Source of the DNA: Dendrocalamus latiflorus
Taxonomy: Eukaryota; Streptophyta; Magnoliopsida; Poales; Poaceae
Length of the DNA stretch: 64,000 nt
Assembly: GCA_017311315.1 (NCBI GenBank)
Contig: CM029640.1
Span: 31,495,092 to 31,559,091 of the forward strand
Reading direction: 5' to 3'
Part shown: piece by piece, positions 57,353 to 64,000 of the stretch
Layout: every line of letters begins with the position of its first letter
Numbering within the stretch: position 1 is the stretch's first letter
The notes under the pieces: generated by a model
Seen by the model: only the letters and a program-made list of their open reading frames with translations
Told to the model about the DNA's origin: nothing
Database searches by the model: none
Program-made: the position numbers and the translations under genes

Positions 57353-57719
57353 TGTTGGTTTCAGCCCAGAATTCAGAGATCGCGCAAGACAGGAGTTTTC
57401 AGATTGTGAACAGTAAAATTCAGAGAAATGGAACGGAAGTTCAGAGTTCTTCCGAGAGACAGCAATGGGGCAATTTTCTCTGTATTCTGTTGATTCAAAA
57501 CAATGCAAAACATACAGAATATAGTCTAACAGACTGGGAATCGTGCAGAATCACGATCCACAAATTTCGGATCTAAACGATCTCACGAATTACAGAAAAC
57601 GGGAAAGACTACAGCAAGAAATTAAAATGCAGATAACTTTCTGAATCTGCAACTTGTTGTCGCCCAAGTGACATGGCCTCATGTCCTCCACGTCACCTAT
57701 GCCTGGATTACAGCTCACA
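57353..57719 (-). repeat. 5' LTR of intact copia
   Basis: 367 bp, with TG...CA ends. It is followed on the minus strand by the primer-binding site. Confidence 0.95.
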
Positions 57720-57930
57720 TCGTCGACGGTGTGAAGGATGACGACGGTTGGGGTGGTTCAGAGGCACTCCATGGACCATGGATCGCAAGCAGAAGAGGAG
57801 CATGGGGTCTTGGGGATCCGTCGTGCGGACAAAGCTCGGGAGGTCTCTCAGGCGCTTGCCGTTCGGCATCCCAGGCAGCCAGTCAACTACTGTGCTATCT
57901 GGATGTCCCTTGCTCAACTGATAAGCAGGG

Positions 57931-58300
57931 GTGGAGACATGGTGACCCACCCCGGGTCTAAAATTTTTTTATTAGCAATCAGCATCTCTGGTCTATGTAT
58001 GAACCCTTCAGCTCAAACTAGGTGCACCTGGCAACCAGCATCAACCCATAAGGAGCCCATGAGCATCAAGACTGTATGAGCCCATTTGAACGACACAAAA
58101 GCGCCGAGCGTGTCACAGCCCTCCTCAATACCGATTCGTCTCACACAATCGCAAGAGCCAGTAGATGTGCGTTGCACCCCATGAGAGCACTCAGCCAGGC
58201 ACCAACTAGTTGCCAGAGAATGGGAGAAATCAGCTGCAACTGGCTGCCCTTGGTTGCCTCACACTCTCACCGACCACAGAAGGCTTTGATCCACCCGATT
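57931..58300. other. no gene seen
   Basis: Mixed-composition spacer between UGT pseudogene 2 and the family A LTR. The left border of that LTR was not found and may lie in this stretch. Confidence 0.35.
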
Positions 58301-59579
58301 TGTATGTACTTTACTCAAAAATTCTTACAATTCTATTAATTTGTTCAAGAACAATAGCTAAATTTGTGAGTTAGTTGCCAATCTTTGATCTTTTGATCTT
58401 GATCTTTTGCAAAAAGATTAGCAATGATCTCAGGACTCGCAAATAGGAAACTCAAGCAATCTCATGTAGGGGAATCAACAGAATCAAACACCCCTGACAT
58501 AAAACCCTAGATACAGTGTTTAACAGAGGAAATCTGACGAAGGATTCAAAATTAACAGGAGACAATGAAACTACCACATGCTCTAGAAAATGGAAAGATC
58601 ATATAGGCATGAATATTTTCCCATCACATAGCAACTCATTTTGGGAGTTCTTGAGCAAAAACAAACTCAAATCCATAAGAGAGGAGAAGAACAGAGAGCT
58701 GAAACGGGGAGAATAAAACGAAATAACCACCAGAGAAACACATGAAACCAAAACATCTCAAGCATATATTGAGGCATAGAGATGGATGATTACAAGAGAG
58801 TAAGGTTTACAACCACTTCATCCCCATACATGATTGGAAGATCAAGAATTCATGCCCTCTCAAACACACATGAAGAGAAGAACACAAGAACAGGAAACCT
58901 ACGGGAGACAAGCAAAACAACCCTCTGCCATCTCCCAAGCCATAAAACATGTAGGAGACACTCCTCCTTTTATAGCCTCCCACTAATGGGTTTGCAACAT
59001 GCTTTACCCATTAAGCCTCCAACAACTCCAACGCTTTATCCAAACCCACTTCCTTTAGTGCAGCTTTGCGTATTCACCAAAATGCCCCTCCTGCACCCTC
59101 CAACAACTCCAACGCTTTATCCAAAACCCACTTCCTTTAGTGCCACTTTGCGTATTCACCAAAACGCCCCTCCTGCACCTTCCGGGAAGTTTCCTCATTT
59201 CTTGCCATCCAAGCCTCGCAACCACCTCGAGTCCTTGCCGTCTTCAGCACACCTCGACCGTTGTGACCTCGGCACCACCTGCGCCTAGTCTGGTCACCCC
59301 GTGCCTCACCACGACTTCGCTGAAACACATCACATAGCACCGCTCGACATAATGTGATCAACAATAGCATTAAGAGAAATCTTAAGCATGAAAAAGCCAA
59401 AACCTGTCGAATCAAGAGAATAGGCATCCTGAGCACTTCGACCAAGTTTGACCAAGTCCAACCGAAACCGATTGCACCATGCACGACATGGTCCAAACCA
59501 CACAAACAAAACTCGATTTTCCTAAAACAGATGTCAATTACTCATCACACACACGGGGTCACCTCCACATGGTCTATCA
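58300..59579 (-). repeat. 3' LTR of family A copia (minus), left end unresolved
   Basis: The minus-strand start is at 59579. The TATA block (plus strand TTTTATAGCC, about 58,969-58,978) matches the other copies. Within it an 85-bp segment beginning CCTCCAACAACTCCAACGC is tandemly duplicated (copies at about 59,012 and 59,097). Confidence 0.7.
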
Positions 59580-59590
59580 ATCTCCCCCTT
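59580..59590 (-). other. polypurine tract of family A copia (minus)
   Basis: On the minus strand AAGGGGGAGAT directly precedes the LTR start, identical to the tract at 42146-42156. Confidence 0.85.
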
Positions 59591-61286
59591 AATGAGTATA
59601 TTAACTAACACAGAAAAAGCATAAAGTTGAGTTTGAAAATGCAAGAAAGTCAAACATGGTCCAAAAGAAATCAAAGAAGCTCATGACCATGTCGACAAAA
59701 CAAACACTGGAGCAACAAAAGAAAGAGCAAATTGTTCTCCAAAGCTCCAGAAAGTTCCCAAAAGGCTTTTTCTCCGCTATTCTCCCCCTTTTGGCAATAA
59801 AATCATCAAGGATGCAAAAGAGAGAATAAGGTCACGAGTAGGGATGGAATGGCTGAATATTATTCAATCAAAGCAGTTAGAGCTATGAAGATTATCCAAA
59901 ATGACCGTGGAGTATTACATCAAGCCATAACATATAAGAATGATATCAAGATCATGACCATACATGTATAGATAAGCTAAGCCAAGTAAGTCATAATCTG
60001 AAAATTAGTCGAATTTCTTAGCATGTCAAGTCAACCATGATACTAGTCTAGCTAAAGGTATCCAAAGATGATGCAGACCATGTCAATAATCTAAGTGGAA
60101 CCAAGAAGCTAGTATTGAGTCAATTTAGAGTGCTACACGTTCAAGAATGAGACATTTGTTTAAGTATTTGTTCTTTGTGAAATTAAGCAAATTGAGCACA
60201 ATTGACATGTTTTTGTTTATAAATCTCATGATTGTTTCCAACTAGATTTTTGTGTAGTCATGTGCTAGATCTCAAGCCTTATGCGACCACTCCAAGCACG
60301 AAACTTAAGGAAATGATCTTAGTCAACCAAAACTCCCCCTGAGTTCATGCCTAGTGCAATGGCAAGCAGTCTCATGAAAAAGAATTGATGAGATCAGTTT
60401 TTTTTGCACAAAAGAGATCTTTTTGCTTACTTAAAAATTGTACCAACGCATGCTTCATCAAGAAACTAGCATAGCTCAAACTAAAACTCAACAAAGACTC
60501 AAGACTCAACTCAGCCTATTTGACATGGTATGAATCATAAAAGGATAAATAAAGAGATACTAGTCTCAAGAGCTAACATGACATGAATTAGTTCAAGTTG
60601 AGCATTTTAATCAACCTACCATGGCAAAGACTAAACTACACATATAAAGTCATGATAAATCTAGCAAGTAAGCACAGATCATGGCAAGATGTAATTCATT
60701 GTAAACATGTCATAACAGGATAATAATCAAGACTCTATGTAGTTATATTACAATGCAAAAAGGAAATGCAGAAAATCCAGCTCCCCCTCAACATGAGACG
60801 CACTTTTTAGTTCAAGTTGAGTTATGTCAATATTAAGATCTAGAAGTTCCCAAATGAACTCCCCCTGAACCAAAGCAATAAAATCGAGAAGCTGGTAAGA
60901 AAATCAGGAAGGCAGTCCTTAAAGCATAGATAAGACTTAGAGGATACTATAGCTCAGACTGACTCTCATCTACCCCATATGACTCTAGGACTACTAGCTG
61001 ATCATCTAACACACTAAGGAGCAAACACGTACCCCGTCTACCCGAGGGTGGCCCAACCCTCGCTAGAACCTATAAGAAGTGAGTGAGCTCAACCTAGTGA
61101 GAAGTGAAACAGCTAATAAGCAGCATCCTAGAATCATAAGATGAGAAGAAGAAGTCTAAACAACTAGATAAGAGAAACACTTTAATCTATGCTAGAAGGA
61201 CTAATCCCAATGCACCCATATGCAATGCAACAAAAAAGAGTAAGAGCATAATAAACAAGATAAAACATGAAGCGCAAAACTCCCCC
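59591..61286 (-). other. 3' non-coding internal region of family A copia (minus)
   Basis: Counterpart of 40731-42145. It has extra CTCCCCC motifs (plus strand) near 59,785, 60,341, 60,780, 60,860 and 61,281, that is, repeated GGGGGAG motifs on the coding strand. No gene is seen. Confidence 0.65.
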
Positions 61287-64000
61287 TCACAACAGTTCAT
61301 AAGGACAAACCACCCCAAGCTCTCCCCGCAGAGCTAAAAACCTAGAGCAATCCAAAGGCTTGGTAAAGATATCAGCCAACTGGTGGTCACTCTCTATAAA
61401 CTGGAGCACTATGTCACCCTTCTCCGCATGGTCTCGAAGGAAGTGATATCTAATATCAATGTGCTTGGTCCGAGAATGCTGCACTGAGTTCTTAGCAATG
61501 TTAATGGCAGAAGTGTTATCACAAAAGAGTGGGACACTGTCTATGGATAACCCAAAGTCCCGCAGAGTCGAGACCATCCAAAGTACCTGGCTGCAAAATT
61601 GGCTGCAGCAACATACTCGGCCTCTACGGTGGACTATGCAACACCGGACTGCTTTCTAGAAGACCAAGAAACAAGAGAAATGCCAATGAATTGGCAGGTG
61701 CCAGAAGTGCTCTTCCTATCTATCCTACAGTCAGCAAAGTCTGCATCCGAGTAGGCTCTATGGGAAAGACATGATGAGGAAGAGTACCAGATACCATAGT
61801 CAGTGGTAGCTCGAAGGTACCGAAGGATGCGCTTCACCGCCTGGCTGTGAGATACGCGAGGAGAAGCCTGAAACCGAGCACAAAGACACACAGTGAAGTG
61901 TATGTCTGGTCTCGAGGCAGTGAGGTACAATAGGGAGCCAATCATGCTGCGATACTCCTTCTGATCAACTGGCTCGCCGTCCTCATCTAGGTCGAGTGAA
62001 GCTGATGTAGCCATAGGAGTGGACACCGGCTTACCATCGCTCATATCAAAGCGTCTCAGGAGGTCTTGAGTGTACTTGCCCTGATGCAAGAAGGTACCCT
62101 CCCGAGTCTGCTTGATCTGAAAGCCAAGAAAGATGGTCAACTCGCCCATCATACTCATCTCAAACTCAGTGCTCATGACATCCGAGAACTGTGAATCAAG
62201 AGTATGAGAAGAGCCGCTAAAGATGTTGTCATCCACATAAATCTGGACGAGCAGTAGGTCAGTGCCATGCCTACGGATGAACAAGGTCTTATCTACCTTA
62301 CCCATCTCAAAACCATGACTCAACAGATAAGACTTAAGCCTCTCATACCAAGCTCTAGGGGCCTGCTTAAGTCCATACAAGGCTTTGGAAAGCTTTTAGA
62401 CATGGTTTGGGTATTTGGGATTCTCGAAACCTGGAGGCTGTCTCACATAGACCACTTCCTCAATAAACCCATTGAGGAAAGCACCCTTGACATCCATCAG
62501 GTAAAGCTTGAAACCCTTAGAAGCTGCGAAAGCAAGCAGGATTTTAATGGCATCAAGTCTAGCTACAGGGGCAAAGGTCTCCTCAAAATCTAGACCCTCA
62601 ACCTGGGAGAAGCCCTGAGCTGCCAGTCTAGCCTTGTTTCGAATGACTACCCCATCCTCACTCTGCTTGTTCTTGAACACCCACTTAGTCCCAATGATAT
62701 TGTGACCTCGAGGGGGCTCAACAAGCAACCAGACCTTGTTTCTCTCGAAATTTTCTAACTCCTCATGCCAAACTTTGAGCGTGACAAACGTCCTTGGGCT
62801 CGAATGAGGCAATAAAGGTAGAATGGAGATAGAAATGTGACATGCCAGACTTTGAGCGTGTGACTCGCTCAAAAAGGTCTCCAATCATCTGCTCAGAAGG
62901 ATGGTCTTTCTGGATATGTCAGGGAAGTCCTGGATGAGAAGAAGCGGCCTCTACCTCATGAGCTGAAGAGGTAGGAACATAGCCACTAGCTCCAGAGGAA
63001 GCAGAAGGCATAGGCTGATCACCTGGAGGTGCAGTGGAAGAAGGCACCTCAAGGGGAGGATGAGGAACCGGATCGGGTAGACAACCCTCATCTCCATCAT
63101 CCTCATCATCCACAAATATGGGCTCGGACTGCTCTAAAGAACCTGAGATATCGGGCCTAGTCCCCGGACTGGCCTCGTCGAAGGTCACCTCACAGGTCTC
63201 TACCAACTTACTAGACTCGCAGTTCCAAGCCCTATACGCCCCGCAAAGAAGTCGAGTAACCTAGAAAGATACCATCACAAGATCGTGACTTGAACTTGTC
63301 TAGGTTCCCAGACTTCAAAATGAAACACTTGCAACCAAACACACGAAAATGAGAGACACTGGGCTTTCGCCCATATCTCAGCTCATAGGAAGTGCGATGC
63401 AAGTGTGCCTGAAGAAAAACTCTGTTTGAAACATGGCACGTGGTCGTTATAGCCTCAGCCCAAAGCTTCCTAGGTGTAGAATACTCATCAAGCATCGTCC
63501 TAGCCATCTCGACCAAGGTACGATTCTTCCTCTCCACGACGCCATTCTGCTGTGGGATGTGCAGAGAAGAGAACTGGTGCTCTACACATGTCTCATCACA
63601 GAACCTCTCAAAGTAGGAATTCTTGAATTCTGTGCCATTGTCACTGCGGATCGCTCGCAAGGCACCCGGAAGCTCAACAGAAAGCCTACTGAAAAGGCCT
63701 CAAAAATGAGTAAACGTCTCATCCTTTGAGGCTAAGAAAAATACCCAAGAGTACCTCGAGAAGTCATCGACCACAACAAGAACATACCACTTCCCTCCTG
63801 CTGACTGCACTTAGGCTGGTCAAACTGTGTCCATATGAAGCAGCTGTCCTGGTGCATCGGTCATAGTCATTGTGACTGGAGGGTGAGAAGCGGCAACCAT
63901 CTTGCCGTGCCGGCAGGGAGCGCAAACAATATCTTTGACCATCTTGAGTTTCAGCAGACCACAAATGAGATCGTGGCCGCTAACTCGGGTCAAATGGTCA
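61287..64000 (-). pseudogene. family A copia pol (integrase, RT, RNase H), disrupted
   Basis: Minus-strand pieces in order follow. Integrase first: CAPCRHGKMVAASHP, HMDTV then two stops, YVLVVVDDFSRYSWVFFLAS, a TGA after FTHF (63702-63700), AIRSDNGTEFKNSYFERF and QQNGVVERKNRTLVEMARTM. An acidic linker lies at 63,206-62,919. Reverse transcriptase has KWVFKNKQSEDGVVIRNKAR, DVKGAFLNG, a stop before KLSKALYGLKQAPRAWYERL, and VQIYVDDNIFSGSS with YVDD intact. RNase H has AYSDADFADCRIDRKSTSGT and LFCDNTSAINIAKNSVQHSR, and the frame ends GVVCPYELL. Stops and at least one frameshift (about 61,580-61,630) make it non-functional. It is the only family A copy here with a recognisable reverse transcriptase. 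Confidence 0.85.

Larger units (their letters stand above)
52680..57719 (-). mobile_element. intact, young Ty1/copia retrotransposon, 5.04 kb
   Basis: Two 367-bp LTRs (52680-53046 and 57353-57719) start TGTTGG on the plus strand and end GCTCACA. By eye they differ at only two positions. The 5-bp duplication TCGTC flanks the element (52675-52679 and 57720-57724). A tRNA-Met primer site, a single uninterrupted 1,416-codon gag-pol frame and a polypurine tract are present in the right order on the minus strand. At two differences in 367 bp this is a recent insertion. All catalytic motifs look intact, so it is plausibly autonomous. Confidence 0.96.
52286..57930 (-). pseudogene. UGT85-like UDP-glycosyltransferase pseudogene 2, split by copia
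   Basis: The 57,917-57,720 part encodes the start of exon 2 (HPDSTVVDWLPGMPNGKRLRD, LPSFVRTTD). The acceptor-like CTTATCAG just before it sits at the same place as the intron of pseudogene 1. The 52,679-52,286 part continues with DELDHEFIDAVSAIVLPVYA, VGPLPLLAG, then FGSIVLLTNEQLVEFAWGL and WCPQEAVL, where it stops at the start of the PSPG sugar-donor box. Frameshifts occur near 57,760 and 52,520. Exon 1, the rest of the PSPG box and the C-terminus are missing. The copia insertion duplicated TCGTC on both sides. The fragment is the same family and strand as pseudogene 1. Confidence 0.85.
58300..64000 (-). mobile_element. family A Ty1/copia element (minus), runs off the window
   Basis: Reading from 64000 down: integrase, reverse transcriptase, RNase H, a 1.7-kb 3' non-coding region, a polypurine tract and an LTR. 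The LTR start TGATAGACCATGTGGAGG at 59579 matches the family A LTRs. Unlike the copy at 36249-43234 it keeps the reverse-transcriptase domain with YVDD, but it carries several stops and frameshifts. Its 5' LTR, gag and protease lie beyond the window and its left LTR end is unresolved. Confidence 0.85.

Overview
The window looks like a transposon-rich stretch of a grass nuclear genome, most likely rice (Oryza) or a close relative. The evidence is the dense nesting of LTR retrotransposons primed by initiator tRNA-Met, a CACTA element with arrays of a CACAGACGGTT motif, hAT elements with 8-bp target duplications, and GC-rich monocot-style exons. I see no intact host gene. The only intact long coding region is the 1,416-residue Ty1/copia polyprotein at 53056-57306 (minus strand).

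Layout. 601-8125: a long gypsy-type solo LTR (target duplication CACAT) carrying a hAT element (762-1634) and a non-autonomous CACTA element (5894-7636). 8.4-15.8 kb: a decayed, pol-less copia-like element ('family A'), itself hit by a LINE 3' fragment (11.7-12.8 kb) and followed by an RNase-H-like (RVT_3) fragment near 16 kb. 16.7-20.9 kb: a gypsy LTR split by a family A LTR (18973-20617). 22672-27651: a UGT85-like glycosyltransferase pseudogene (minus) cut by a hAT element exactly at its exon 1 donor site and by a gag-only LTR retrotransposon in exon 2. 28.2-29.5 kb: a gypsy 3' end. 29.57-34.2 kb: a 4.6-kb degenerate minisatellite built on TGGTCGA. 34440-44361: a second gypsy solo LTR (minus) with a defective family A copia (36249-43234) nested inside.

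46.7-47.0 kb holds an F-box fragment resembling the TIR1/AFB auxin receptors. 47064-51965 is the most unusual object: a transposon-like unit whose two ends are mirrored arrays of 34-bp repeats that match unit for unit. It encloses a decayed plant-transposase/Ulp1-like reading frame, a large microsatellite and a fragment recognisable as UFC1 (the UFM1-conjugating enzyme). 52.3-57.9 kb: a second UGT pseudogene (minus) split by the young, apparently intact copia element. 58.3-64.0 kb: another family A copia (minus) running off the window.

The two UGT remnants share orientation, exon structure and family, so they look like relics of a tandem UGT cluster dismantled by insertions. Insertion boundaries were set by eye from target duplications, terminal dinucleotides, primer-binding sites and polypurine tracts. 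Where these could not be found I say so.
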